Positions 12,201 through 24,588 of a DNA stretch of 64,000 nucleotides are shown piece by piece (positions within the stretch are counted from its first letter, which is position 1; each line of letters begins with the position of its first letter). Location: the NCBI GenBank assembly GCA_026210745.1, contig CP110630.1:3472001-3536000 (forward strand). Direction: 5' to 3'. The notes under the pieces are model-generated. The model made no database searches. It was not told where the DNA came from and saw only the letters and a list, made by a program, of their open reading frames with translations. Source of the stretch: Exobasidium rhododendri (lineage: Eukaryota; Basidiomycota; Exobasidiomycetes; Exobasidiales; Exobasidiaceae). A program made the position numbers and the translations under genes.

Positions 12201-13731
12201 GCTGGTGGAAGAAGTGACTACGATCGGTCACTTGGCGACTTGGCACTCGGACGGCTTCAAACCCAATGTTCTGATCGACCTGCAAAGAGGAGAAGTGACG
12301 ACGATCACCACCAGCGATGTAGGGTTTGTAGCTATTGCCTGCGGACTCGCATTGGCCGTCATCGATATGCGTGGGCCTGAATTGATCATTCGAGAAGGAT
12401 TTGGGGATGATGAAGCGAGCCACAACCGATCTTCTTCTCATCGAGATCGAAAGGAAGAGAGGAGGATAGTCGAAGAAGAAAACAAGAGTCCGATACGTCT
12501 GCTGAAATTCAGTATATGTCGATCTGAGAGCCAGCCCATGCTGTCTCCAACTCTTCTAGCAATAAGAGAGAACGGGTACATCACGTCGTGGACTTTGATC
12601 AAGAGCAGTCTGGATATGTGGATCTGTGAGAGAAGTTATGGTGGCGTGATGAATGAGCTGCGTCGTGCAATCTTGGTGGAAGTCCTAGACAAAGCAGGCA
12701 ATCTATGTCCTGCTGTGGGTGGTGAACTGCAGAGAAGTTTACGAGAGCAAGGAAGAGGAGTGCAGGACTGGCAGCAACAGCTACTTCATCATCCTTCTGA
12801 TATCAACATTCTCTTTGGAGTCGGACCACGGACACTCTTCCTTCGAGTAGGCTTGACTGGGCCGCTCCTGGCAAAGGTAGACGTGGAAGAGGACATAGAA
12901 GGGGCATGTGTCGTGGATAAATTTGGCGAGAAGATCTGTATGACGTTGAGTAGCACTTCCATTCGTCTATACACTCTCCCTTCTCTGGCGTTGATCACCA
13001 GGGTGCAGAGGCACAATCGTAACAGGGAGGAAAGGTTGAGCATTCAAAAGGTCAGTCTTAGCTTTGATGGAAGTGGAGATTTCATCGAGGTGATGAACAG
13101 TTTGGACGTTCGAATGTGGACGATCTTTGCAACATTGCCAAGGGCTGGACCCCCTTCCTTGCTGCTCTACCAGCCAGTGTCGATGCCGATGGCGCCGACT
13201 ACGTTTAATAACATGGCTAATAGTGTGGTCAACTGGATCGGTGGGAAGAGTAGCGCTATCACGACTGGCGCCCAATTTGATGAAGCATTGGCGGGTAACA
13301 AGAGACCACCACCCCCGAAATTGCCCGAGCAGAAGTACATCGAGGTGAGAGTAGTCGAACTGGCTATTCGTGAGAGGGAAAAGGCGGCAGCAGCAGCGGC
13401 AGCTTCAGCTTCAGCCTCAGCGACGGGCAGGGGTACAGTGTCAGGGGTGGGGTCAAGCTTTGAGACCTCTTCGATTGCGCCCTCGCGTTTCTCCGCAGAC
13501 AGCTTGTTCGCTCGAAAGAAGGAAGAGAGGAAGGACATTGTCCGTGAGACAGATCAAGCAGCCAGTCAAGGGTCATGGAACATCGATCTAGCAAAACAAC
13601 GGGGTGAGATGATGAACAGCCTGGAAGAAGGACTAACTTCGCTGGAAAGGGGTGCAAAGGGGTGGATGCAAGGAGCCAAGGAAGACTTTATCAAGCAGGC
13701 AGCAAAGGACAGACTGTCAAGATACTTTTGA
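9273..13731 (+). CDS. Sro7 / Lgl / tomosyn-family WD40 exocytosis regulator
   Basis: Three exons (9273-9612, 9683-9941, 10014-13731) give about 1438 aa. WD-type beta-propeller blades are visible from the N-terminus: AVGTTTGSIHLFG, LFLGLRDGTIDTFD (across intron 2), GYEGGVILLDVK, and FACGHEDGCISFWD. After the second blade comes the VPNLWW segment typical of the Lgl/Sro7 family. The C-terminus (SLERGAKGWMQGAKEDFIKQ) resembles the R-SNARE-like tail of tomosyn. In yeast, Sro7/Sro77 bind the t-SNARE Sec9 and the Rab Sec4 at the plasma membrane. The protein is longer than yeast Sro7 (about 1030 aa) because of Ser/Gln-rich inserts at about residues 790-920 and 1310-1370. The family call is strong; the tomosyn versus Sro7 subgroup is unresolved. 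Confidence 0.85.
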
Positions 13732-14923
13732 GCTTCTGCCTTTCACCTTTACTCGAGCGACGTTCAGAAGGATGAGCATCTCCATGTGTTTCCCCTGTAA
13801 CAACGAAGAATGTCCATGGGATCGTCTTTGCATGAGTGTCGTTATGGGCCGCGGCTATGTTCGTTCCTTTTCTATTGAGAACGCGAGCATATTCCTTACG
13901 TCATGAAGCCATGTTCGGTGAAATAAGGCGGACTAGAACTTCACTTGCTAACCTTTTTACAAAGCCTGTTCCCAAAAGATAAGGCTATGCTACTGCAAAT
14001 CTTCTATTAGACATGATGTATGAGAGCAATCAAAGTCCAGTGCTCTTTATTTTTGCTTTTTTCCACGTCTTCCGGACATATTAAAAATTGTACTGTAAGT
14101 AGCGTATGCCACTGATCTACATTCAAATAGCAAAGTAAAAAATACCTTACCCCTTCCCACTTATGAATATTTGAAGTGAAGGAATGATGGTTCCGGTCAA
14201 GAGAGTAGGAGAGCGCGTTCAAGAGCTCTCTTCTATACGCCTGGTATGAAAAGTAAGGCAAGGCAGGCATTCATTCGCATATCAATCTGTGGCTTGTGAC
14301 ATTGCTTTTCAGGAAGGTGCCAAAAGCGGACTGGGCCATCCTACCAGAAGCCGGCCACTACTTCTCTACTTTTCGCAAGGTGTTCTTGGCTAGTCCTTTG
14401 CATCACTGTTTCTCGACAGTCATCACCATTGCTCTGTCGATCACACTCTTATCTTTTGCAGTGCCACCATTTCAGTCTCTGTCGCAAATCGACTTGCATT
14501 CCCTCATCAGAGGCGCGCTTTGTGTATTAAGGAAAGGCGTCCCTAACACCACGCTTTTGCCGCCAAAGGATTCACGAAGCAGTGAAGCTAGAGTTCTTCG
14601 TGAACCCCTCATACGGACCGGTAGCTTCGTTCAGATCCACACATCGACGACTTAACCCACTGCTGCTCATTCTTCAACTGCTCTGATAAGCACTGCTCTT
14701 ACGCCTACGCCCGCTGTCTTCCCCCGATTCCTATTTGTTTTCTTCTTCTCTTCCCCTCACTAATTTCCACCCCACCACCGACTTCATCTCCCGCTTTCGA
14801 CGCCCACTGCGACAAAAAAGTATTCAATAATCACCAAAGACACGCTCTGAGAACTCTGGCCAAGAAAGGAAAAGGCTGTGCTTGCGTACAACCTGTTACC
14901 TGATATCACTCTCGCCCGTCGTG
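13732..14923. other. 1.2 kb intergenic region
   Basis: The 3' end of the Sro7-like gene and the promoter of the EH-like gene. A 119-codon frame at 14296-14655 has no ATG at its start and no recognisable family. A pyrimidine-rich block (about 14700-14785) precedes the downstream start, as is common in fungal promoters. Confidence 0.5.
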
Positions 14924-17900
14924 ATGGAAGTGTCAGGACATGGTCATAATCGGCACTCATCCGGCTCAAATTTAAGTGATACTCGGCCTGCATACCTAGA
15001 CAGGTCAGCATTATCGCCGACTGAATACGGTCTCTTCTTTAAATGGCTTGCAACTATAAAACCTTCAAGAAGTGGCAAGGCAGATTACCTAGACGAGCAG
15101 GATGCATTGCGATTCCTGAGGGAAGAGTGTGGAATAGAAGTACAGGATGAAATTAAGGTAAGTGATTCAGATCCTTGATGAGCGTGGATGTGGGATCGTC
15201 GATTGCTTCTTCATTTGGACGCTGGTGCGGTCAGGACTTCCTAGCTCTGGATCATGAAAGTAGCTGACGCCGACGATTGATCCCCGTTCCACTCCAGATC
15301 ATGTCCCTCTTTGAGAGGTTCCCATCAGGTCTTTTGCCTGGTCACTTTTTTGCCTTGCTACGACTGGCTGCGTGGGTGCAAAGAGGAGAGAGCCCATCGA
15401 GAACGATGCTCTTCATTCAAGCGTCGCCGCCAAAGACTGGATTGAAGAGTGGTGAACCCATTCTTCCCCCCACACACCATGCCGCGAAGTCGCCTCGACA
15501 AATAAGTCACAATTTCTCTTCACCAAAAGCAGTATTAGCACCATCTAAAGCAATCGAAGTCATTGCCAGATCTATCATACAGAAAGATGACCATGTCAGA
15601 TCATCATCGATTCATGTGGACGATCGCGCTCTTCCACCTATACCAGATGAAGGCAGCAAGCCGCCAAATCCCTTCCGACAAAGTGCACCACCTCAGTCTT
15701 CGAACAGCGGGATGTTGGGAAGTGCCATCTTCGGCTTCGATCCTGCACCCAACCCATTCAAGCAATCCAAGCCAAAGCTAGTTCGACCTACGCCAATCGT
15801 TGCTGATGCTTCCACTTCAGTTTTGGGAGCTCCATCGATGCCAATCGTCAATCCGTTCCAATCTGGTCACTCTGCTTCCTCGTCTGCGTCAAATTCGCCT
15901 ATGTCAGGAAGATCTTTGCTAGACGCTGGCCAAGATCCTGAGCACGATCAAGAGCAAGGACCACCACTACCCCCTAGACCTCTCGAAGGAATGGGTATGG
16001 ATCTGAGACCACCACCTCCCTTGCCACCTAGACATATTTCACCGCTTATCCAAGCAGGTCTCAATGCTAGAAGTGAAGTGAAGAAGAGAAAGGAAGCATT
16101 ACCACCAAAGACGTTTACCGTACTGCAGAGTACAAGTGACAGGCACCACCCTAAAGAAGCTCCCAGACTGTTGACTGGTCAAGCTGCTCCCCCGGCTCTA
16201 CAGAAGAGGAAGAGTCTTCATGGGTCAGAGCATCGAAGGAGTATCACTGAGCTCTACGGTTCAGCGCTGAGTGCAACTGGAGGTGGTGGTGGAGCTCATA
16301 GCACCAAAGTTCCGATTCATATGCCAGCAGGACTACCGGCGCCTCCAACAGTGGTGATCGCACCCACACCTGAACCACACCCCTCCAGCGAGCACGCTCC
16401 AAGCAACCGAGTAGGACCGCTACCGCCTACGATTGCTCCCAAAGCTAGTTATGGTGGGAAAGGGAAACCTCATATTCCAGCGTGGCTTCGAGAGCAGGAA
16501 GAATTGCAAAAGTCTTCCTTGCTTGACCATCACAACACCGGTAGCACTGCACCTCGAGATCAGCTTACTCAATCTCATTCATCGCATCACACTCGACCGA
16601 AGAAGAGAACGGCATCAGCAGCGCAAAGGATACAATTTTTGGACGACGACTCGGATGAAGAAGGAGATCACTCGGAAGTGGAAGATGGAGCCCTGAGTGA
16701 AAACGCTAGAAGTGCTGCTTCCATCGATCGACATCATCCATTCTTTCAACACTCTCGAGATGCGAACAAGCGAGGTGTTGATCTCAACGAGACACTCAGT
16801 AAATTAGTGGTAGAGAATGCAGTGGCGAAAGCGGAAAGAGATTCCAAGTACGGTGGAAGCAAGGGACATTCAGAAGGTTCTACAGCTCAAGGCAACTCCA
16901 CAGTCGACAATCGACCATCGGGCAGAAGCAAGACTGTCCGAGACAGCTCAAAGAACGGCACGTCGAATGTGCAAAATGGTCCTCCTGTGATCCCACCTAG
17001 ACGGAAGGGAGAAGTATTCCAGTCGACGTTTGCATCTGGCACTTACCCTGGCTTTGGCAAATCGGCCCGTGTTGAGGGACCCACTGTAGGTGGCTTGCGA
17101 CAGACACCAGCTAGTAAGAAGGCAGACGTGGGTATTCCAGCGAGTGTGCTGGCGGAAAGGGAAAAGATGGAGAAGGAAAGGGCGGAAAAACTTTCGATTG
17201 ACACGAACCTACAATCAACTACGCCATCCTTACCACCTCCAATGAGGAGAAGGATCAGTTCGAACAGCCAAGTCAGCTTGAGCGACAGTAGCGCCACTAC
17301 ACCTCGATCACCGAGAGAGGAGAACCACCTGCCGCTGTCGATCAACTCAATCGCAAAGAGCGGGACAGGCATTCGAGAAAGAGTTAGTGACTTGTTCAAG
17401 GGAGACCTTCAGAACATCTCTGAGCGACACGATTGGCTTGCAAGAGCAGCAGAAAGGGCGAAGGGAGGGCCTCTGAACGATGCTAGAGTAGGCTTGATGA
17501 GTTCGAGTGATGATGAAGATGATTTGAACTACGATGATGCGCCCGAGGTAGACGACGATTATCTTGAAGAGAGAAGGCGGGAAGAGAGAGAAAAAAACCG
17601 GTACACGATGTTCGAGATGGGGAGTCACAAAGGCTTCGCCGGAACAGATAACAATCCCGACGATCGCGCCACACCTTTGAGTCGAGTTCGTCCAAGTACT
17701 CAGCACGATTCTTCTCCTCTGCCGCAGAGAAGAGCGACAGATCACATCAGAAGGAGTACGAGCGGTGCCGGTAACACAGCCCACGTTCGGCGTAGTAGTC
17801 TACTAGCACGGGGAAGTTCAAGCTTCAGCGATGAGGACGACGGAGGCAGTGCTCTACTCGTTGAAGATGATGCTGTCACTTCCGACTTTGACAATGGTCA

Positions 17901-17991
17901 TCGATCTAAGGATGCACTAGGACCAGAAAGGCACAAAGCAAGCCCAAAGACGGCATCTGAACAGCAAGGATGGCACCAATTTTCGCAGTGA
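14924..17991 (+). CDS. EH-like domain protein with NPF and proline-rich SH3-binding motifs
   Basis: Two exons (14924-15157, 15298-17991), about 975 aa. Residues 30-115 form an EF-hand/EH-like helical unit (LSPTEYGLFFKWLATI ... DYLDEQDALRFLREECG ... IMSLFERFPSGLLPGHFFALLRLA). The domain crosses the intron. The rest is low complexity. Three NPF motifs (PPNPFRQ, APNPFKQ, VNPFQ), which are ligands for EH domains, lie at about residues 210-280. Proline motifs of the PxLPPR and VIPPRR type suggest SH3 partners. A putative phospho-rich acidic C-terminus follows. An EH-like domain with NPF and PxxP motifs suggests an endocytic or actin-patch adaptor at the cell cortex, but I do not recognise a named orthologue. 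The start ATG has a clear exon, and the intron phase is 0. Confidence 0.75.
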
Positions 17992-18515
17992 TCTTCAATT
18001 CAGCACACCTCTCCATCTCTCGATCTCTCTTTCCTCCTCTTCTCCCCTTTCGCTGTCTCCCGCGGTCACTCTCCCGCGATCCACATCCCCTTCCCCACCC
18101 TTATATGTGTTCCATGTATGATCCCTCTCACTAATCAACACGCAATCCTTCATCATCATGTGTTAGTATAATCAAGATCCCTAATCTGTCTATTCACTTG
18201 TGCAATCAATTCTAGAACAATAGAAGTTGGGCACTTTACTTTCAATGACGACTTGACTGTTGCAAAAGGATGACGGAGCCACCGAGTGGGCAATACTGGT
18301 ACAATTAATGAGATCTTCTGCTAGAAAATCTTTGACTTGAGGGAGAGATGTAGTGGTCCTCGACAGGAGAGTCGATAGGAGCGGCGGTGCACTTCCTGAC
18401 GTTGCGGTGAGGTTGACGAGGCCTGCCAAGAAGGGCGTCTAGTGACAGCGGTTTGCATACTCTTTGCAGGCGCCTGTATCCCCTTTCATACCAGTGTCGT
18501 AAGTCTTGACAGAAC
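17992..18515. other. Convergent 3' region
   Basis: About 520 bp between the stop of the EH-like gene and the stop of GOT1. It is pyrimidine-rich on the + strand and shows no supported coding region, only short chance frames. Confidence 0.5.
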
Positions 18516-19232
18516 TCAGACGGCTGATTGGCGTGTCCCTGCCAGCCTGTCCAGGATCTGCAGAGGGAGAGAAGATCAGAGGTGGGACACGTAGTCGGTC
18601 TTCGTGGCTTCACTTACATTTCGAACGACTGGCAAGTTGAGTGCTGTTCCGATGAAGGGCATCTGTCGTAGGAAGTTGAGAATGACTGGAAAGAAGTCGC
18701 TAGAGAAGTTCAAGTTTGTCGAAGGGAGGAAGGGGGGGGGGACAAACAACGCATTGTGAGCAAGAGAATTCGCCGGAAAACATTGTGTCTGCTTGAGGTG
18801 AATAAGATCGCAAAGAACCAAAACTCACCCGAACAGATTCAGGAATCCGAATAGCTCCACCATCATGCCAATTATTGTCCATTTGGCAAAGACCAGAATC
18901 ATCCCGACGAAGAAACAGATCGTGCCTCTTAATTTTTCTTTCCTTGCGAAGAAATAAAATGTCTTTTGAGGCCCAATGAGTAGTGTGATTCCTGACGTGA
19001 ACAGGACATTCCCTAAGGCCAATAAAGCTGCATCGAAGAAGAGAATGATGCCTAGAAACAAGAACAACACCCCGAATGAGACGAGCGCTGCGCCAATTTC
19101 TGAGAGAAGAAGTGGCAAGCAAGAAATTCGAGGGTCAGCTGCTGTGCCTCCCTCAGAAGAAATAGTCTACGCTGTTCCACCACCACCATTGTGGGGGCCG
19201 CTTGACTTACTCTGCTGATCGGTAAGCCACAT
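18516..19232 (-). CDS. GOT1: Golgi transport protein Got1
   Basis: Four exons: 19232-19211, 19099-18829, 18699-18618 and 18557-18516. They give 138 aa, the same length as yeast Got1. The first exon codes only MWLTDQQ and joins to KIGAALVSFGVLF, matching the family N-terminus. Four hydrophobic segments follow, with FFDAALLALGNVLF and IGPQKTFYFFARK between them, and the C-terminus reads LDRLAGTRQSAV, as in family members. It is a small tetra-spanning membrane protein of ER-Golgi vesicle traffic. Intron 2 contains a C10 run on the coding strand close to its acceptor. The gene is divergent from SMC4 over 411 bp. Confidence 0.95.
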
Positions 19233-19643
19233 CTTGTTGTTGTCGTCGTCGTCGTCGCCGCCGCCGCTGAAGCTGCTAGTATAATTTGCGCTTCGACAGT
19301 GTCAATCGATGGGACAGAGGGAAGGGCGTAAGTCGTTCAATACCTTCTTGATAAATAAACGATCCGACTGCCAGTGGGAATGAGTTGCGCGTCATTCAGC
19401 ATTCGTCGTAAACGCACAGCGCTTTTGCGTTCAAAATTCCGAGTCCTTTTCGCATTGCCAGTGTTGAGGAGCGGGAGAATATTCACGTGTCTGTCGCGTC
19501 GAGAGGACCTTAAAAGAGTCGCACAAACCCTCTTTCTTTTTAAGAGTGCATAGATAGGCGCCCTCGCGCGAGATCAAGCAACACTGACTACATCAAACAC
19601 GGAATCGTCACCCGATCTGGGCTGCTCCTTGACCGCAGAAGTC
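19233..19643. promoter_or_regulatory. Divergent GOT1/SMC4 promoter
   Basis: A shared 411-bp region. It has GTC/GCC triplets at about 19235-19270, the E-box CACGTGTC at 19484, and a GTCGCGTCG string directly after it that resembles MCB-type cell-cycle sites (ACGCGT core). Confidence 0.55.
19484..19491 (+). promoter_or_regulatory. E-box CACGTGTC in the GOT1/SMC4 promoter
   Basis: The core continues as TGTCGCG and matches the site at 4266-4280 over 15 bases with one mismatch. It lies 160 bp upstream of the SMC4 start. Confidence 0.5.
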
Positions 19644-22600
19644 ATGGCGCCTCCCAGGCAAGTGTCGAAAGCAAAAACGATCAGGGCGGCAAGCTTCGAC
19701 AGTGATAGCGATGGAAATTCAGACGAGCCAAAGAGGAAGCCAGTAGCTCGCAAGACAACACCACAGAAGCGCAAAAGGGGCGTGATACAAGACAGCGACA
19801 GCGGCAGCGACGAAGAAGAGGACAACGAAGATGATGAAGAAAATTCCGAGTCAGAGGAGGACGAGAAAGAGGTGAAAGGCGTTGGCGTCAATGGAGAAAA
19901 AGCAGAAGAGGAAGAGGAAGATGACGACGTTGCAGAGGAGGAGGAGGAGAGCGATGAAGAAGAGGACGACGATGAGGAGCAGACTGACGTGACTGTCATC
20001 GAGAAGGCACTCGCTCCCAAGCGCACTGCGCGCAGAACAAAGAGGGAATCAAACGACACCAAGGTGCAGACTAGCAGCGAAGACGAGGATGAAGACACAG
20101 CACTCGCCACGCCTAGAAAGCCTACATCGAGTGAAACAAATGACATTGCAAAGGAGACCCTGCCAAAGACACCGGAGCAGAGATCGTCCCTACCACCAGC
20201 GGGGAACGTGTCAGCACAGACACCCCGTCAAAACTTCCCATCCCTCCCCTCTAGAGCAATGTCGGTTGCTGCTACTCCAGCCACTCAAGGGAGAACCCTT
20301 GCACCCTCCCAACCTGTACCACCGAAGATCAGGCTGGTCATTCACAAGATGGTCTTAAGGAACTTTAAATCATATGCGGGCGAGCAGATCATTGGACCAT
20401 TTCATAAGTCGTTCTCTGCAGTTGTAGGTCCAAACGGAAGTGGCAAATCCAACGTGATTGATGCCATGCTCTTCGTCTTTGGATGGAGAGCGAACAAGAT
20501 GCGACAAGGTAAGCTGAGCGAATTGATCCACAACAGTGCTGGACAGGAGAGCATTGCAAGTTGCTCGGTCGAAGTGTGGTTTCGCGAGATTGTCGACCTG
20601 CCTGGGCCTGATGACTTCAAGGTCGTACCTGGCAGCAAGCTGATTGTCGCTAGAACTGCCTATCGAAATAATTCGTCCGTGTATACCTTGAATCACAAGA
20701 AGAGTAATTTTACCGAAGTGACGACCTTACTCAAGACCAGAGGTATCGACCTGGACCACAAGCGATTCTTGATTTTGCAAGGAGAGGTGGAGAGCATTGC
20801 ACAGATGCCACCGAAGGCGAAGAACGAGCATGAAGAAGGCCTGCTCGAATACCTCGAAGATATTATCGGCACCAGCTCTTATAAGACGCCGATCGAAGAG
20901 GCTTCCAAGAAGGTCGATGACGCCAATGAACTGCGAGGAGAAAGGCTGGCTCGATTGAAGATTGTGCAAAAGGAGAGAGACAGTCTGGAGTCTAAGAAAT
21001 TGGAAGCTGAAAGCTACCTTCGCGATCAGAATGCGCTAACGCAATGTCAATCGACACTGTGGCAGGTCTACATGCTAGGCTGTCGAGACGACATCAAGGT
21101 GGCGGCGGAGGCGATGGAGAAGTTCAAGAGCGTCATGAAAGAGGAGAGGGAAAAAAATGCAGGATCCAAGGGCGAAATTGAAGCTCTTGAGAAAGAGTAC
21201 AAGAAGGTGAATAGCGAGTTTGACTTGATTGCAAAGGAGAATGACAAGGTAGTCAAAGAGCTGTCCAAGTACGAAAAGGAAGACGTTCAACTACAGGAAA
21301 AGCGGAAACATCTCGAAACGAAGAAGAAGAAGCTTGCCAAATCGATGAATGAAGACAAGCATGCCAGTTCAGAAGCTAGATCGACGCAGATCAACTCTTC
21401 GGAAGAGATCGAAACGTTGGAAAAGGAAGTGAAGAAATTGGAGAGTGCGCTTGAGAAGGAGGAGGCAGAACTCGATCGTATACGAGAAAGTCTGAAGGGA
21501 AAGACGGAGAAGTTCAGTATTGCGATTGAGCAGAAGCAGATTGAGCTGCAGCCTTGGACAGCCAAGATTAGTGAGAAGAGCAACACAAGAGATGTGGCCA
21601 TGGAGGAGAAGAGATTGCTATCTGAGCGATTCGGTCAAGCTGCAAAGGAAGGCGAGGAAGCAAAGAAGGCCCTATCGGAGCTGAAGGAGAGCAGCGAGAT
21701 GAAGGAGGACGACATGGAAAGGCTTCATGGGGAAAAGGTGCAGCAAAGCCAAAAGGTGGCCACGTACGAAAAGGAGATCAAAGAGATGGAGCAGCAGGAA
21801 GAGGCATTGCGAGGCAAAGCGACTGCCAGTCGAGTCAAGTGCGAAGATGCAAAGTCAGCTATGCAGTCGAATCGATCTCGAGGTGATGTGCTCTCTTCTT
21901 TGACTCGTCAAGCTGACCTAGGAATGATCAAAGGTTTTCATGGTCGATTGGGAAGTCTGGGCATCATCGACGACAAATACGATGTAGCAATCAGTACTGC
22001 GTGCCCTGGTCTGGACAACATAGTCGTAGATGGCGTGGAGAACGGGCAAGCTTGTATCGAGCATCTACGGAAGAACAACCTGGGAAGGGGCAACTTTATC
22101 CTGCTGAATAGTCTGGCCAAGGCGAACATGTCCCTTATTCAGACTCCTGAAGGTATTCCTCGGCTGTTTGACCTGGTGAAGCCACGAGAGGAAAGATTTG
22201 CTCCTGCATTCTACCATCAGCTGAGGGATACGCTGGTTGCTCGTGATTTGGCACATGCTAACCGAATTGCGTACGGGGCTCAACGATGGAGAGTGGTAAC
22301 GTTGGATGGCCAACTAATCGACAAGAGCGGTACCATGTCTGGAGGAGGAACAAAGGTGGCAAAGGGCGCAATGAGTTCCAAAGCTTTCACTCAGGAGGTG
22401 ACGCTGGAGCAGCTGTCCAAGTTTGATCGAGAAAGGCAGGTGCACGAGGATGCTCTTCGAAACCATGTAAAGTACACGCAAGACATGAGAGGGATGCTGG
22501 AAACGTGCAGGAGAAGGGTGCCCCAGATTGACGTGGAGATGGAAAAGCTGCAGATGGGCCAAAGCAACACGCAGAGGATGATTCAGGAGGCGCAGAAACG

Positions 22601-24588
22601 TGTCAAGGAACTGCAATCGCAGAGTGGCCCCGATGATGCTGACGATCGGCGCGTCAAGGAGCTCGAAAAGCAAGTGGCCGGTCTGGACCAGGAGATTGAG
22701 AAGCTGAGCAAGACTTCTGCTTTGATTGAAACTGATATCGCAGCATTGCAGGAGAAGATCTTGGAAGCCGGTGGCGTGGAGCTGAGAGCTCAAAAGAGCA
22801 AAGTGGATGGCATCCGAGATAGAATCGAGTTGTTTGGAGAGCGAATGACAAAAGCAGAGGTAGCAAAGACAAAGGCAGAGAAGGATCTGTCGAAGCTGAC
22901 AAAGAGTTCGGAGAAGAATGCCACCAATTTGACCGGGTTGGGAGAGGAGTTGGAAGAGGTCGTCGAGCTCATTGCGTCCAAATCACAGGCAGTCCTGGAA
23001 GTGAGGGAGAAGGTGAAAGAAAGTCAATTCGAACTCGAGAGCAGGAAAGAGGTCAAGGATGAGATCAAGGAGAAGTTGGAACAACTCATGGAGAGTGCCA
23101 ATACCTTCCGGATGTTGGAAATGGAAGTCAAACAGAAGTTGGAAGACAATGAGAAGCTGTACAATGACAACGAGAAGAGGCTTCAGCACTGGATGGAGAA
23201 GCATGGCAAGCTACAACTGCAGCCGATCGATTCGGATGAAGACGAACGCGACGACGAGGGAGGGGAAGGAGAGAAGGCGCTGGTAAAGGAGGGCAAGAAG
23301 GAGAAAGAGAGATTGCATTCCGTCGGAGAGGAGGAAGAGGGAGAAGGAGAGGAAGAGGAAGAGGAAACGAGCGTGGTGGAAAGAGAAATCGGCTCACTGG
23401 AACTGCAAGAATTCTCCACAGATGAACTGCGATCTTTCAACAAAGAACATCTAAAGGCTGAGATTGTCGTCTACGAAGGAAAGCTACAACAGGGAAGCGG
23501 CAATCTTTCTGTCTTGCAGGAGTATCGCAAAAGAGAGCAGGAGTTCCTCGCTAGGGCCAGAGATCTGGAGCAGACCACGCAAGAGAGGGACGAAGCCAAG
23601 CAGCGGCATGATGATCTACGAAAGCAGAGACATGAGTCGTTCAAGACTGGATTTGATATCATCTCTTCCAAACTCAAGGAAATGTATCAAACCATCACGT
23701 TGGGAGGGAATGCCGAGCTGGAGTTCGTCGACACCTTGGACCCGTTCAGTGAAGGCATCTTGTTCAGCGTCATGCCACCAAAGAAATCTTGGAAGAATAT
23801 CAGTAATCTGAGTGGTGGGGAGAAGACGTTGAGCAGTTTAGCATTGGTTTTTGCCCTTCACGCATTCAAGCCGACGCCACTGTACGCCATGGATGAGCTA
23901 GATGCTGCTCTAGACTTTCGAAACGTTTCCATCATAGCCAATCTGATCAAGGAGAGGACAAAGGGAGCTCAATTCATTGTCATTTCACTGCGCAATAACA
24001 TGTTCGAACTTGCATCCCGTTTGGTGGGAATCTACAAGACCAACGGTCAGACGAAAAGTCGTGAGTGGTGCTTCAAGAGGGTGATGGGCATGCTCGAAAG
24101 GAGCATAGAGACGGATGACCTGACTTTTTATCTCTACTCCATCAGTCGCCGTGCATAACTCTGACCTGCATGCCGTAGCACCGCCGCCGCCTCCGACCCC
24201 TTCTCTGCCACCTCCGACGATATCTCGATCGTCGTATGTCTTGGCGACACCGCGACCTTCCGTACCTCGAGGCTCAGTGCCGCTTTCTGTGATGACAACG
24301 CCGTCACTGAGTCAATTTGGCGACCTACCACGCACCATTCGAAAGGCAGGGCCAATACCCGGTCTCATGGGTGGCCCAGCCTTGCTGTTGACCACCCCTT
24401 CCCAACACAGCTTTGCTCAGATTCCTCAAACGCCAAAGACAGGCACAATCAAAGGACTGGGCATCTCGAACTCCAGCATGAAATCGTCTTCTTCCCAGAG
24501 CATCCGTGGCGACTTTGCTAGCAAAATGAGTCAAGCAAGTGCCAATTTCGTGGCTGCTACTCCACTGGCCCCACGACGACGAAATTAA
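19644..24588 (+). CDS. SMC4: Condensin subunit Smc4
   Basis: Two exons (19644-24060, 24146-24588), about 1619 aa. Order: a long acidic, Ser-rich N-terminal extension (about 1-225); an ATPase head with Walker A GPNGSGKS (about 262) after MVLRNFKSYAGEQIIGPF; a coiled coil; a hinge (GFHGRLGSLGIIDDKYDVAI, about 763); a second coiled coil; signature LSGGEKTLSSLAL (about 1388); and Walker B AMDELDAALD. The MRQGKLSELIHNS segment after Walker A is characteristic of Smc4. An acidic insert (about 1195-1250) interrupts the second coil. A Pro/Ser/Thr-rich tail on exon 2, with several SP/TP sites, follows the head and may be phosphorylated by cyclin-dependent kinase. It acts with Smc2 in mitotic chromosome condensation. 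Start: first ATG in frame, just before the acidic region. Confidence 0.97.

Noticed and set aside
14296..14655. 119-codon frame with a hydrophobic segment
   Set aside because: It begins with GTG, has no ATG early, no family resemblance and no splice support; probably promoter sequence.
19574..20146. Ser-rich 190-codon frame on the minus strand
   Set aside because: It is the antisense shadow of the acidic N-terminus of Smc4; low-complexity Glu/Asp codons read as Ser on the other strand.
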